The translations under genes were made by a program, and so were the position numbers. 51,574 bases of DNA from Kurthia huakuii LAM0618 (GTDB lineage: Bacteria; Bacillota; Bacilli; Bacillales_A; Planococcaceae): assembly GCF_000505545.1 (NCBI RefSeq), contig NZ_AYTB01000020.1, positions 1-51,574 of the forward strand. Reading direction: 5' to 3'. The notes below the pieces were generated by a model. That model had not been told where the DNA came from. It saw only the letters and a program-made list of their open reading frames with translations, and did not search any database. Below are positions 41,318 through 51,570 of the stretch, one piece after another (position 1 is the stretch's first letter; each line of letters opens with the position of its first letter).

Positions 41318-43003
41318 ATGGGGGTAGGCAAGAAATTAAGTTTGGCATTTTATACGATAATTGGGTTGATGGCAGTTTCTGTTATGATTACTTTAGTTAA
41401 TTTATCATCCATTCAATCAAAATCAGAATTGGCATTAGGGAATCGCATTCAACAATTACAATTAGCAGAACAAATTCATTCAGATGTTTATAAGCAAGAG
41501 TTATTTGCACGCGCAATTGTTTCTAATAATAATGAAGCAAGTCAGCAACAATTAGCAGAGAGTGTAAAATCTGCTGAGGAGCATATCATTGCATTAAAAC
41601 CGTATTTACTTTCGCAAAGTATGAAAGAGTCTTGGAAAGTGATAAATGACCAAAATGCTATTTTTAATGGGCAACTGAACGGTTTACAAAAAGTAGTAGC
41701 GAATAAAGAGTTAGATGAAGCACAACGTATTATTAAGGAAGATTTGTCGATTACAAATAGAGAAATATTAGATGAAGCACAAGTAATAATAAACTATCAA
41801 AATAAAAAATTAGCGGAAATTAAAGCGGAAACCGCTCGTGCAATTTCATTTACGAAAATGACGGCTATTATAAGTGTAGTTGTTAGTATGATTATAGGCA
41901 TTTTATTAGTAATAATGGTCAATCGTACAATTACAAAACCACTTCAACAACTTGCAGCAGCTGTTGAAATTGTATCAAAGGGAGATTTGTCGCACGAAAA
42001 TATCGCTTATAATGCTAACGATGAGATTGGTAGTCTAACAAATGGCATCAATGTTATGAAAGACAACTTACGCCACCTTATTCAAAACGTGCAAATGAAT
42101 GCAGAACAGCTTTCGGCTACTGCCGAGGAATTATCAGCAAGTACGGAAGAAGTGACTGCAACGAATGAAGATATTACATCACAAGTAACAAATACATCGA
42201 AGGTAACAGAAAGTTCGGCAAAGGCTGCCAATGAAAGTGCTCTTGCGATGAACGAAACAGCACAAGGGGTCAACCGTATTGCAGATGCGGTTCAAACGTT
42301 AAATCAGGCGTCAGTGGATGCAAGGAATGTTTCTAGTAATGGCGTAGAAATTTTAGGTAAAGCAAAATCTCAAATGGACGTGATTAGCCATTCTACGGCA
42401 ATGGTCAATCAGCTTGTCGATAAGTTAGCGAAACAAACAGAGGAAATTGAAAAAATTACTGGTGTCATTACTGATATTACCGACCAAACCAATTTACTAG
42501 CACTTAATGCGTCGATTGAGGCAGCGCGTGCAGGAGAGCATGGCAAAGGTTTTGCCGTTGTCGCAGAAGAGGTTGGAAAATTAGCTGAGCAGTCGAAGGA
42601 ATCTGCTAATTTGATTGCCACATTAACACAAGAAATTAAAATGGATACAAAAAATGTCGAGCAAGCAGTTGGAAATTCATTAGTGTCGGTAACAGATGGC
42701 GTTCATATTATTGTCGAGGCAGGGACGTCATTTTCAACGATTTCACAAGCGATTAATACGATAACAGCACAAGTTGAAGATGTATCGGCGACGGCAGAAC
42801 AGTTATCGGCAGGGGCGGAGCAAGTTTCCGCATCGGTGCATGAAATCTCATCAGGCTCAGTACAAGCTGCTGGCAACATTGATGTTATCGTCAATGCGAT
42901 GAGCGAGCAAGTTGCAACAATGGCACAGGTGAGTGAAGTGGCATATAGCCTAAGCTTAGGTGCGCAGCGTTTACATGAAGAAATTAGTAGCTTTAAAATA
43001 TAG
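41318..43003 (+). CDS. methyl-accepting chemotaxis protein
   Basis: 561 aa. Helix 1 at about 11-31, a four-helix sensor of about 140 residues, helix 2 at about 180-200 ([16 protein letters not shown]), HAMP ([20 protein letters not shown]), and a long signalling coil with the hairpin tip [21 protein letters not shown]. Binds CheA/CheW to control flagellar rotation. Flagellar genes are not in the window, so it should feed the host system. AAGGGGGAG precedes the ATG. Confidence 0.95.
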   Translation: MGVGKKLSLAFYTIIGLMAVSVMITLVNLSSIQSKSELALGNRIQQLQLAEQIHSDVYKQELFARAIVSNNNEASQQQLAESVKSAEEHIIALKPYLLSQSMKESWKVINDQNAIFNGQLNGLQKVVANKELDEAQRIIKEDLSITNREILDEAQVIINYQNKKLAEIKAETARAISFTKMTAIISVVVSMIIGILLVIMVNRTITKPLQQLAAAVEIVSKGDLSHENIAYNANDEIGSLTNGINVMKDNLRHLIQNVQMNAEQLSATAEELSASTEEVTATNEDITSQVTNTSKVTESSAKAANESALAMNETAQGVNRIADAVQTLNQASVDARNVSSNGVEILGKAKSQMDVISHSTAMVNQLVDKLAKQTEEIEKITGVITDITDQTNLLALNASIEAARAGEHGKGFAVVAEEVGKLAEQSKESANLIATLTQEIKMDTKNVEQAVGNSLVSVTDGVHIIVEAGTSFSTISQAINTITAQVEDVSATAEQLSAGAEQVSASVHEISSGSVQAAGNIDVIVNAMSEQVATMAQVSEVAYSLSLGAQRLHEEISSFKI

Positions 43004-43047
43004 TTAAATTGACGGAAAAAGGGTATTAATTGGTTGAGGTGATAATC

Positions 43048-43425
43048 ATGAAGTTAGATATGGTCGGATTAATTGTACAGGATATGCAACAAGCGCTCGA
43101 TTTTTATCAGCTGCTCGAGTTAAAGCCACTTGTTGGAACAGCAGATGACGCCTATATGGAACTTGCCAATGAAGGGGTGCGTATTTCATTAAATCGTTTA
43201 GATATGATGAACGACGTACTTGGCTTTGAACCCGAATTTATTGGCGATAAGGTCGAGCTGGCCTTTGCCGCTGATTCGAAAGAGGAAGTCGACCAGCTGT
43301 TTCATCGTATTCAACAGCATGGTTACAACATTGTTCGTGAACCTTGGGAGGCACCGTGGGGACAATATTATGCATTAGTACGTGATGCAGACCAAAACAT
43401 TATTAGTCTATTTTACAACGTTTGA
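43048..43425 (+). CDS. VOC/glyoxalase-family protein
   Basis: 125 aa, start ATG 43048 with GAGGTGAT upstream. Paired beta-alpha-beta-beta-beta modules (LDMVGLIVQDMQQALDFYQL and ELAFAADSKEEVDQLFHRIQ, ending WGQYYALVRDADQNIISLF). The family includes metal enzymes and antibiotic-binding proteins; the specific reaction cannot be told. Confidence 0.85.
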   Translation: MKLDMVGLIVQDMQQALDFYQLLELKPLVGTADDAYMELANEGVRISLNRLDMMNDVLGFEPEFIGDKVELAFAADSKEEVDQLFHRIQQHGYNIVREPWEAPWGQYYALVRDADQNIISLFYNV

Positions 43426-43474
43426 CGCTTGTTTAAAAACATGCTACGTTTTGAAGTAGCGACAATAGAGAACG

Positions 43475-43500
43475 AGGCCGCTTAGATCAAGCGGCCTTTT
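43475..43500 (+). terminator. terminator after the VOC gene
   Basis: Stem AGGCCGCTT / AAGCGGCCT followed by TTTT. Confidence 0.75.
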
Positions 43501-43516
43501 GTATGGAGGAACGGCT

Positions 43517-44743
43517 ATGCAAACAAAAGAACAAGTTTTTAATGAAATTCAACATATTATGCAACATGATTATGTGGGTTTTTCGGCAGCGTTGCAGCAA
43601 TCTCAACAGCATCATGTAACAAATCAGATGACTGATGAGCAATTTGTGCGTGTCATCGAAGATTATTTAGCAGACTTTAAAGATGGGAATCTTTATTTAA
43701 GCGTCAAAAATAGCGTACGTCCGAATATTGGATTTCGTGTACGCCGTCATGAGAACGTACTCTATATAATAGAAGCTTCTCAAGAAACACGCCTTCACAA
43801 GGGCGACCAAATTATCGCTATTGATGGATTGTCAATTGAGGAAGCGAGCAAGAAATTTCATAAACAATTAGGGCATGATAAAGCAGAGCGCCAAAATTGG
43901 TCAGAAATATTAATGCGCGCAACATCGGTGACTGTACAACAGCGCAATGTGCCGATAGAACTTATATTAAGTTCATATGCGCGTAAGCACTATAAACCAA
44001 CACATAAAGCGATGATGATGAATGAACAAACCTTGTATATGAAGTTTACAGATTTTGCGGAAGAATATGCGGTGCGAAAACTCGTCTCCCAATATGAGCA
44101 TAGGTTAGCGAATATTCAACATGTGATTATTGATGTGCGTGAAAATTATGGTGGCAACGATGCGTTTTATTTTCCGTTGCTTGATTGGCTATTTGAGCGA
44201 GATTATACTGTGAAGGAATTACAACGGAATGAGACGATGTTCACAAATTATACGGTGCGTAATTGTGAGTTGATGATTGGGTTATTAGAGCATTATATCG
44301 AACCCGATATGAATGCAGCTATTGAACAGATGATTGAACGTGAAATCTTTTTAGTTGAACAACATCGCGGGCAAGGCATGATTGAAGTAACAGAGGACTT
44401 AGATGTGACGATTGAGGGGCGCCCAATACCACAAGCAATTTATGTGCTGACGGATACACATTGTGGAAGTTCGGGAGAAACATTTGTTGCCTATGCAAAA
44501 AAATCGCCAAAAGTGACCGTTGTTGGTCGTGCAACAATGGGCATTATGGCGACATGTAATGTTGTGACGGCTGATTTTGGTGATATCGCACTCAATTATA
44601 GTATGTCAAAAATGAATGAAGAGAGTGAATTGGCCTCAACAGATGGTATTCAGCCACATGTTTATGTGCCGTGGACGCCAGAGCATTTGCATGAGGATGT
44701 CGATTTAGCTGTCGTGCAGGCATTGATTAGCCAACAATTATAA
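43517..44743 (+). CDS. S41-family (C-terminal-processing-like) peptidase
   Basis: 408 aa, start ATG 43517 after GGAGGA. A PDZ-like segment (KGDQIIAIDGLSIEEASKKF, about 100-120), then the S41 fold with VIIDVRENYGGNDAF and the Ser motif DTHCGSSGETFVAYAKK; GRATMG follows. No signal peptide is visible, so it may be cytoplasmic. Family members process proteins or peptides. Converges with the next gene, ends overlapping by 6 bp. Confidence 0.85.
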   Translation: MQTKEQVFNEIQHIMQHDYVGFSAALQQSQQHHVTNQMTDEQFVRVIEDYLADFKDGNLYLSVKNSVRPNIGFRVRRHENVLYIIEASQETRLHKGDQIIAIDGLSIEEASKKFHKQLGHDKAERQNWSEILMRATSVTVQQRNVPIELILSSYARKHYKPTHKAMMMNEQTLYMKFTDFAEEYAVRKLVSQYEHRLANIQHVIIDVRENYGGNDAFYFPLLDWLFERDYTVKELQRNETMFTNYTVRNCELMIGLLEHYIEPDMNAAIEQMIEREIFLVEQHRGQGMIEVTEDLDVTIEGRPIPQAIYVLTDTHCGSSGETFVAYAKKSPKVTVVGRATMGIMATCNVVTADFGDIALNYSMSKMNEESELASTDGIQPHVYVPWTPEHLHEDVDLAVVQALISQQL

Positions 44744-45142
44744 GCTTTGGAAAAAAATTTGCCACAGCATTAAAATAATGACGACTGTAATAATAATCGG
44801 CAGTAGGCGTTTTATGGTTGATTTAGAAAATGATACGTGGCGTAATGTTGCATCGTGCAACGCAAGCTCATTGTGTGCAGCATCATGGAATTGCACATCG
44901 CGTAATACAGCATGATGAAATGTCGTATCATCAAATTGACACTCTTTAAATTGAACGTTGTCAAATGTCGCTCTATCAAATGAAGCATACGAAAAATTAA
45001 TGTGCTCAAATGTTATATTTTTTAATGTGGCATGCTGAAACTGTGCATACGAAAAATCTGCATCAGAAAAATGCATGTCCTCATAGTTCGCATATTGGAA
45101 ATTTTGTTGTGTAAAGTCAATTGCGGTTACATGTAAGGTCAT
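44738..45142 (-). CDS. pentapeptide-repeat protein with C-terminal membrane anchor
   Basis: 134 aa. Start ATG 45142 with AAAGGATG upstream (ATG 45151 lies in the ribosome site). Repeats A(D/N)(L/F)XX from about 8 to 100 (DADFSYAQFQHATLKNITFE) form a right-handed beta helix. One helix closes the protein (LLPIIITVVIILMLWQIFF). Repeat proteins of this type include gyrase-protecting Qnr/MfpA, but the membrane anchor argues against that. Confidence 0.85.
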   Translation of the reverse strand: MTLHVTAIDFTQQNFQYANYEDMHFSDADFSYAQFQHATLKNITFEHINFSYASFDRATFDNVQFKECQFDDTTFHHAVLRDVQFHDAAHNELALHDATLRHVSFSKSTIKRLLPIIITVVIILMLWQIFFQSL

Positions 45143-45180
45143 TCGAAACATCCTTTCAAAACAAAATAAACTGCTATGAA

Positions 45181-45215
45181 AAAAAGCCGAAATCGTACAT
45201 AGATTTCGGCTTTTT
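45181..45215. terminator. bidirectional terminator
   Basis: Perfect 14-bp stem AAAAAGCCGAAATC / GATTTCGGCTTTTT between the DinB and pentapeptide genes. Confidence 0.8.
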
Positions 45216-45222
45216 ACTATGG

Positions 45223-45711
45223 CTACGACGTCGCGGCGATGATTTCTTTGATTTGTGCTAAATGTCGTTGTTCATGATAGCCGATAAAATCAAGCCATTG
45301 GGCGAGTGATAGTGTTCCAAATGCCTGATTTTTTGCAACAACATGCTCTAAATCTTCATCAGAGGCATGTGCTAGTGCGTTGGTGAGTGCTTTCCGGCTT
45401 TGTCCTAGGTGAGCGAGCACTTCTTCAAGTGAATAACGGTCGTGTGTTGGATGCCAGCGATCTAATGCTTTAAATTTTTGTGTGCGATCTGCTGTTAAGT
45501 GAACAGGTTTTTGCGGCACATCATCGATAAATTTCCGTTTGATGACAGCCTCCTTTAAAAGACCACTCACGTCTTCTTCCATTAACGCTAAATGTTCCGC
45601 TACTTGTAGCACGGTCCAAGAGTTTGAGTCAATCGAAGTATTTAAAGAATCCACTGGTAAGGTTGTAAGGTAATCAACAAGTTCTGTGCGTGCTGTCGTT
45701 AAAATAGTCAA
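45223..45711 (-). CDS. DinB-family protein
   Basis: 162 aa. TTG 45711 was chosen because AAAGGAG lies 8 bases upstream; the longer in-frame start (45759) has no site. Four-helix bundle with the metal-binding His in VAEHLALMEEDV and GYHEQRHLAQI near the end, typical of DinB/YfiT-like metal enzymes, some of which are thiol-dependent transferases (bacillithiol). The reaction is not known. Confidence 0.85.
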   Translation of the reverse strand: MTILTTARTELVDYLTTLPVDSLNTSIDSNSWTVLQVAEHLALMEEDVSGLLKEAVIKRKFIDDVPQKPVHLTADRTQKFKALDRWHPTHDRYSLEEVLAHLGQSRKALTNALAHASDEDLEHVVAKNQAFGTLSLAQWLDFIGYHEQRHLAQIKEIIAATS

Positions 45712-46211
45712 AAAATCAGCTCCTTTACAAAAGCTATTCCCGATTTTTAAATAGTACAAGCATCAAGTGTTAAATTAAAAATAACAATAAGGATATAAAG
45801 ATTCCTAGATTATAAACCAAATGTGTATTCAAATACATTTTGTTATAGTACACAATTTAATTTTTTTAAAAAAATTTTATTATTTTAATATATTTTATGG
45901 ATATGCTGTTTTAATCATTTATTTTCTTTTTAAATACTTTATTAACTACTTTATGTTCGTTTTTTCTTTTTAATAATGAAATATTCTGTCAATTTTGTAA
46001 AAACGATTTATGTTGGGCGTGAAATCAGGTTTTTCCGCTTCGTTATTTTTATATTTTTCAAAAGGGGTTATTTTCCATTTTCGGTAAATACGAAGAAAAA
46101 AATTTGTTGCTTTTGCATAACAGTCCACATACAATAGGTTTACGGAACATTACTAAAACAGAAAATTTTATCATCTAAGTAGAATTTTCAGCATTGAAGG
46201 GGGTTTTATAG
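45712..46211. other. 500-bp AT-rich intergenic region
   Basis: No coding frame, hairpin or repeat array that I can support. It must hold the promoter of the DUF485-symporter operon; the plus-strand leader ends with AAGGGGG before ATG 46212. TTAACTACTTTA near 45945 looks like a weak TTAANNNN unit but is out of pattern. Confidence 0.4.
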
Positions 46212-46598
46212 ATGGCTAATCAAATGGACATTTCAGTTGAAGAACAGCCAAAAACAAAGGTTGGGGAGCCGGCGTTAGCGAATAAAAAAGAGAAAGAACG
46301 CCAAGTATATAAAGAAATCGCGCAAATGGATTCTTTTAAGGCGTTAGTGAAAAAGAAAAAGAAATTCTTATTCTCAACAACTATTTTATTTTTAATCGCA
46401 TATATTATGTTACCTGTTTTAACATCATTCACAACTGTATTAGAACATCGTGTCGTTGGTAAAATTACGTGGGTTTGGATTTATTCATTATCACTATTCG
46501 TTATGACAATCGTGTTATGTGAAGTGTACAAATTCCGCGCAAATAAATTTGACAAAGATGTAGAAAAAATTATGAAAGAGTATGAAGACAACAAGTAG
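46212..46598 (+). CDS. DUF485 membrane protein (YwcB-like)
   Basis: 128 aa. An acidic-basic N-terminal tail and two helices (about 52-74 and 88-110, TTILFLIAYIMLPVLTSF) typical of DUF485. The gene is almost always upstream of a sodium/solute symporter, as here (27-bp gap), and may help its assembly or activity. Operon with the symporter gene. Confidence 0.85.
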   Translation: MANQMDISVEEQPKTKVGEPALANKKEKERQVYKEIAQMDSFKALVKKKKKFLFSTTILFLIAYIMLPVLTSFTTVLEHRVVGKITWVWIYSLSLFVMTIVLCEVYKFRANKFDKDVEKIMKEYEDNK

Positions 46599-46625
46599 TT
46601 TCATACATCAAGGGGGATCGGGCTT

Positions 46626-48170
46626 ATGAATATTGTAACGATTAGCTTCTTCTTAGGCATCGTTGGTTTAACGTTAATTGTCACGTACATCGCAGCGAAG
46701 AAAACATCTTCGGCAAGCGATTTCTATACTGCTGGTGGGGGCTTAAAAGGCTGGCAGAATGGTTTAGCAATTTCAGGGGATTATTTATCGGCGGCCGCAT
46801 TTTTAGGGGTATCGGGTGCCATTGCTTTATCAGGATTTGACGGTTTCTTCTTCTCTGTAGGATATGTAGTAGCAAACTTAGTTGTACTGTATATTATCGC
46901 AGAACCGCTTCGTAACTTAGGGCGTTACACATTAGCGGATATGATTACAGCTCGTTTTAATGAAAAACGTGTACGTGCTGCAGCAGCACTAAGCACAATT
47001 ACAATTGTTATTCTTTACATGATTGCACAGCTAGTAGGTGCCGGTGCATTAATTCAATTATTATTTGGTATCGACTACTGGGTTGCTGTACTAATCGTTG
47101 GTACGATGATGACAATCTACGTATTATTCGGTGGTATGGGTGCGACAAGTTGGGTGCAAATTATTAAAGCATGTTTATTACTATTCGGTACAGGTTTAAT
47201 GTCATTCCTTGTACTACGTAACTTTGATTACAGCATTATTACAATGTTTGACGAAGTATCACGCGCAACGGAACATGGTGACAACTTCTTGAACTCAGGT
47301 GTAAAATATACAAATGGTTTTGATTCAATTTCAATGTTAATCGCATTAGTACTTGGTACAGGTGGTCTTCCACATATCTTAATGCGTTTCTTCACAGTAA
47401 AAGACGCACGTACTGCACGTACATCGATTTCTTGGACAACTTGGATTACAAGTATTTTCTTCACATTAACAATTTTCTTAGGCTTCGGTGCTGCGGCATT
47501 CGTTGGCGTTAAAGATATTATGGCAGCGAACGCGGCTGGTAACTTAGCTGCTCCATTATTAGCTGAATACTTAGGCGGCAACGTACTATTATCATTCATT
47601 TGTGCGGTAGCGTTTGCGACAATTTTAGCCGTAGTATCTGGTTTAGTATTAACAGGTGCCTCAGCGATTTCACATGATTTATACGGTGAAATCTTTAAAA
47701 AAGGTCAATTAACAGAGAAGCAACAAATGCTTGCGGCACGTGTTGGTTCAATTGTGTTAGCCGTATTCTCAATCTTATTAGCATTAGGTGCACAATCATT
47801 AAACGTATCATTCTTAGTATCATTTGCATTCTGTATCGCAGCATCAGCGAACTTACCGGTTATTTTATACACAATTTACTGGAAGCGATTCACATCAACA
47901 GGTGCAATTGCGGCAACAGTAACCGGTTTAATCAGCTGTTTAGTATTAGGTGCATTAAGCCCGAATGTATGGGGCCCAGAAGGTACAGCAATCTTTGTTG
48001 GTGAAGCGTTATTCCCATTAACAAACCCAGCAATCATTACGGTCCCACTTGGTTTCCTAGCAGGTTATCTCGGTTCAATCTTTTCTAAGAAAGAAGAGAA
48101 TGATGATATCTTTGATGAAATTACAGTAAAAGCGAATACGGGTATGGGTGTATCAGATATCTCGCACTAA
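46626..48170 (+). CDS. sodium/solute symporter family protein (ActP/YwcA-like)
   Basis: 514 aa with 13 predicted helices; start GLTLIVTYIAAKKTSSASDF and the SSS motif region GLPHILMRFFTVKDARTART. ActP-type proteins take up acetate or other short carboxylates with sodium or protons. Closest in layout to B. subtilis YwcA with YwcB upstream. AAGGGGGAT precedes the ATG, and a strong terminator follows. Confidence 0.92.
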   Translation: MNIVTISFFLGIVGLTLIVTYIAAKKTSSASDFYTAGGGLKGWQNGLAISGDYLSAAAFLGVSGAIALSGFDGFFFSVGYVVANLVVLYIIAEPLRNLGRYTLADMITARFNEKRVRAAAALSTITIVILYMIAQLVGAGALIQLLFGIDYWVAVLIVGTMMTIYVLFGGMGATSWVQIIKACLLLFGTGLMSFLVLRNFDYSIITMFDEVSRATEHGDNFLNSGVKYTNGFDSISMLIALVLGTGGLPHILMRFFTVKDARTARTSISWTTWITSIFFTLTIFLGFGAAAFVGVKDIMAANAAGNLAAPLLAEYLGGNVLLSFICAVAFATILAVVSGLVLTGASAISHDLYGEIFKKGQLTEKQQMLAARVGSIVLAVFSILLALGAQSLNVSFLVSFAFCIAASANLPVILYTIYWKRFTSTGAIAATVTGLISCLVLGALSPNVWGPEGTAIFVGEALFPLTNPAIITVPLGFLAGYLGSIFSKKEENDDIFDEITVKANTGMGVSDISH

Positions 48171-48176
48171 GCAATG

Positions 48177-48214
48177 AAAAAAGGAACTGCGCAAAAAGCG
48201 CGGTTCCTTTTTTT
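48177..48214. terminator. bidirectional terminator
   Basis: Stem AAAAAAGGAAC / GTTCCTTTTTT with inner TGCGC/GCGCG pairing, between the symporter and the anti-sigma gene. Confidence 0.8.
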
Positions 48215-49136
48215 ATTGCATGATATACCATATAAATAATATTGCAGCAATCATTACAGCTACAATGGTGCTAACGATTCCTTCAATATATTGACGATCT
48301 TCCGGTGCGTAGCGATATTCAAAGTACGTATTAACGAGCGTTGATAGACTAATAGCTACAAGTAACACCAGGGCATTTTGAGATGCGCTGAATCCGAGAT
48401 AGAACATCGTACTAAAAGAAATGAAAAAAATGATAATGCCTTGCTTAGATGCCACGTAACGTTCCTTTCGTTTAGGAACGGCGAAAATTTTTCGCGTCAC
48501 AAAGGTGAGTAATAGCTCGGCAATAATTAAAATAATAATGATTTTCACGACAAAAGTCCATGAAAATGACGGCACCATTTGTGCTAAGTTATGTGTGTTT
48601 TTTGGCAGTTTTCCTTTAAATGTTTCATGTGTCGTTACATCATAGAGTGCATAGTGCTGCTCATCGAATGCGTAAATGCGTAATGCCCGTTCTTTCCCAG
48701 TGTCATACTTTACGATGACATCAGCATATGGAAAATCAATATACTCGTCGCCAATACTCGTATCAGCTGGCTGTGCGTTCGAGAGCAATATTTGCATGTA
48801 CTTTAATTTATCGTCATTTAAGACAAGTGGTGTGCCAAGTGAAAAAGGGGATGTACTCACATAAAATTTTTCATCAGGATTAGCGTTTACATGCATCGAT
48901 TCAATCGGGATCGCAAGCGGTGGTGTTGCCGTTGATTGCTTTGTTTCTGGAAACATAAGTAGCAAACTAAATAAAATGGTTAGAGCAGTAGCGGCGATGC
49001 TTGTAAAAATAACAGGCCAAGCTATTTTTGTTGTTTGTGGTTCAGTGATATGTTGCATGATTCGCTGCTCCATCGCTGGCTGAAAACGTTTGTCTAATCC
49101 CATTTCGCGGTCTAGTTGCTGTTTAAAATTGTTCAT
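48213..49136 (-). CDS. anti-sigma factor (RsiX/SigI-partner-like), 307 aa
   Basis: One helix at about 44-62, then an extracellular beta-rich domain (YVSTSPFSLGTPLVLNDDK), then a helix near 190 and two or three more at the C-terminus. The N-terminal 40 residues (MNNFKQQLDREMGLDKRFQP) should bind the sigma factor. No zinc finger is seen. It overlaps the ECF sigma gene by 14 bp. The role comes from context and layout. Confidence 0.7.
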   Translation of the reverse strand: MNNFKQQLDREMGLDKRFQPAMEQRIMQHITEPQTTKIAWPVIFTSIAATALTILFSLLLMFPETKQSTATPPLAIPIESMHVNANPDEKFYVSTSPFSLGTPLVLNDDKLKYMQILLSNAQPADTSIGDEYIDFPYADVIVKYDTGKERALRIYAFDEQHYALYDVTTHETFKGKLPKNTHNLAQMVPSFSWTFVVKIIIILIIAELLLTFVTRKIFAVPKRKERYVASKQGIIIFFISFSTMFYLGFSASQNALVLLVAISLSTLVNTYFEYRYAPEDRQYIEGIVSTIVAVMIAAILFIWYIMQ

Positions 49137-49635
49137 GCATAAACACCTCCCAATCTTGCGCTTTTAGTTGAGCCTTTAAGTGATTACGCCCACGAATTAA
49201 GCGCGTTTTTACAGTGTTTTTGGAGCACTGTAGCCATTCTGCAATCTCACGCGTATTTAGCTCCTCGTAATAATAAAGAATAAGAACTTCGCGGTAGTTT
49301 AAAGGAATACGGTGGAGCGCCTCAAGAAGCTGCGTTTGTTCTTCTTCACGCTCAACTAGCCGCTCCGCTGAAGCAGTTGATTTCTCTGGAAGTTCACCAA
49401 ATGGTAGCCACGGCCAGCGTTTCTTTTTTCGTAAATAATCTTTACTTTTATTGGCAGTGATTTTTAATAAATACGTTTTAATGGAGCTCTCACCACGAAA
49501 AACGTCATATTGATTCGCATAGGCTAAAAAAACATCTTGGACAATTTCTTCTGCAGCGTTCCAATCTTTTGTATAGAGATATGCTAGTCGCAAACAACTT
49601 TCACCGTATGTAGTCATGGCGTCGCGTAAATGCAT
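49123..49635 (-). CDS. ECF-family RNA polymerase sigma factor (SigV/SigX-like)
   Basis: 170 aa. Region 2 with NAAEEIVQDVFLAYANQYDV and GESSIKTYLLKITANKSKDY; region 4 with LNYREVLILYYYEELNTREI and the HTH ending KTRLIRGRNHLK. GGAGG precedes ATG 49635. Cotranscribed with the anti-sigma gene. The window has two ECF systems. Confidence 0.9.
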   Translation of the reverse strand: MHLRDAMTTYGESCLRLAYLYTKDWNAAEEIVQDVFLAYANQYDVFRGESSIKTYLLKITANKSKDYLRKKKRWPWLPFGELPEKSTASAERLVEREEEQTQLLEALHRIPLNYREVLILYYYEELNTREIAEWLQCSKNTVKTRLIRGRNHLKAQLKAQDWEVFMHEQF

Positions 49636-49863
49636 CGCACGTCCTCCTTTCCATTGTTATAGTATTGTCGTAAAAAAGGGAGAAATGGGTTCAAGTTTTT
49701 GTGGGAATTTTTATTTTTCAGGATATATATAAGTATTTAATAAATCTTATTAACTAATTTATTTTATTTTTAATTCTATTTACCTTATAATTGAATGGTT
49801 ATAATATATCAAAAATATGATGAAGGTCATAGACATCATTGAGAAAGAAAGGTGAAGATATCG

Positions 49864-51570
49864 ATGATTGCAAAATTTGAAGAAGAATATATGATGCCTC
49901 ATGTATCAAATGTTTTCCAATCGTTTATTGCAACCTTCTTTTCTATTGTTCATCAACATCTAATAGAAGAAATGCATGATACGCGATTTGAAGATGCATA
50001 TATTACATTGCAATTGAATAGTTTAACTACAATTGATGAAATTATTACTACATATAATGTACCAACACAACTAAATGATTTAGCGAATGGTGAAGTTCTT
50101 TCACGTAGTATCGATGCATATATTGAAATCGCAGAATGTTGTGCGAATTTTCAATTGGAGGCAACAGATTTATTGCATCAATATTTCCCGCAAAAATACC
50201 CTAATTATTTTTTGAGTGTTGAACCGCAATTAAAAGCATTGCAACAGCAATTGGTATCTATTCAACGTGAGAAACAAGCAGTTGAGACAAATTACAGTGA
50301 AGTATGCGTACAATTGGATCATGCACAAAACTTAGCAATAGAAGAGCGTGCAGAATTTGAGAAGACTGTAACAGAAAAAATAACACAATTACAACAACTA
50401 ACAGCACAACTCACTGAATTTGAAAAAAATTTAACAGAGCAAAAAATCACATATACTCAGCTGCAATGTGACTATGATGAGTTAAAACAAACAGAACAAG
50501 CGCTACAACAAAGCTTAGAGGAAAATAATGTTAAGTTAGCCGATGCTGAACAACAAAATCATACATTGCAAACCACTGTGGCAGAGTTAACGGACACAAT
50601 TGATATCAATACAAAGGAATATCAACGCCTAACGAAGGATTATGATGTTATTTTACAAGAGAGAAGTGAGTTACAAGCTTCTTATATGGAACATCGTAAC
50701 GAGCTTCAAGTGCTGCGTGAGCAATATGAGCGTGCGCAGCAAGAGAAAAAAATGTTCGTTCAGCAACAGGAAAATCAACAGCAGCAAGCCAGCATGCTAG
50801 AACAACGCTTAAGCGATTTACAGCAAAAAACGTCGAATGTATTAACCGAAAATGAACAGCTCCAGCATAATACAGAGATACAAGAAGAAAACAGTATAAA
50901 AATGCGCAAATTATTAAAGAAACAATGGGAAGAACTCGAAACATTAAAACAAGAGCGAGAGAACGCTATACAAGCAAGTCGTGTATCTGAAATAGAATTC
51001 GAAAAATTGCAGCAGCAATTGACACATGCAACCGAAGAGATGAAACAGTTAAATGAAAAAGTGGCTTGGGTGCAGACTGCTAATGAGATGCGAACTCAGG
51101 AAAATGCGACATTGTTAATGCAGAAACAACAACTTGAAAAAAAAATAACCGATTTTAAACAATCGACTCCTAACTCTCGAGAATCTTCGACACAACAATT
51201 TACTGAGCAGCAAAAAGAACAACAACGTTCTATGGATTTGTTAATAGAACATCGCAACTGGCTAGAAAATGAATTAGCAGAATATAAACAAAAAGAGCAA
51301 CAAGCAAATCAAAAACTTCATGGTGCAGAATTATTGATTCAAAGTTTACAACAGCAACAAATGTCTAACGAAGTAGAAGAGCATTTGCATAAATTGCAAG
51401 CCAGTTTAGAAAAAGAAGTGTTGAAAAATACAGACTTAGAGCAAAAGATTGCGTCAATGGAAGGGAATATTGCGTTTTGGAAAGGGCAATATAAAGAGGT
51501 TGTAGATTTAGCGAAAAATCACACTAGCTCGAATACTAGGTTCTGTCTAAAAACTATTTCCACCCCATGA
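49864..51570 (+). pseudogene. long coiled-coil protein, interrupted by IS5 copy 3
   Basis: Start ATG 49864 with AAAGGTGA upstream. About 120 globular residues (EEYMMPHVSNVFQSFIATFF) are followed by over 430 residues of heptad-rich, Gln/Glu-rich coiled coil (TVTEKITQLQQLTAQLTEFE and more). After codon 558 (51538) the frame enters the IS and stops at 51570. The true C-terminus is beyond the window. SMC-like or structural roles are possible; not identified. Confidence 0.8.

Noticed and set aside
44738-45142. Qnr-like quinolone protection by the pentapeptide protein
   Set aside because: The C-terminal membrane helix and short repeat run do not fit gyrase-binding Qnr/MfpA proteins.
49737-49765. 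TTAATAAA and TTAACTAA near 49740 as a tenth array
   Set aside because: The two units are 13 bp apart, not in 8-bp phase, and the flanks are simply AT-rich.
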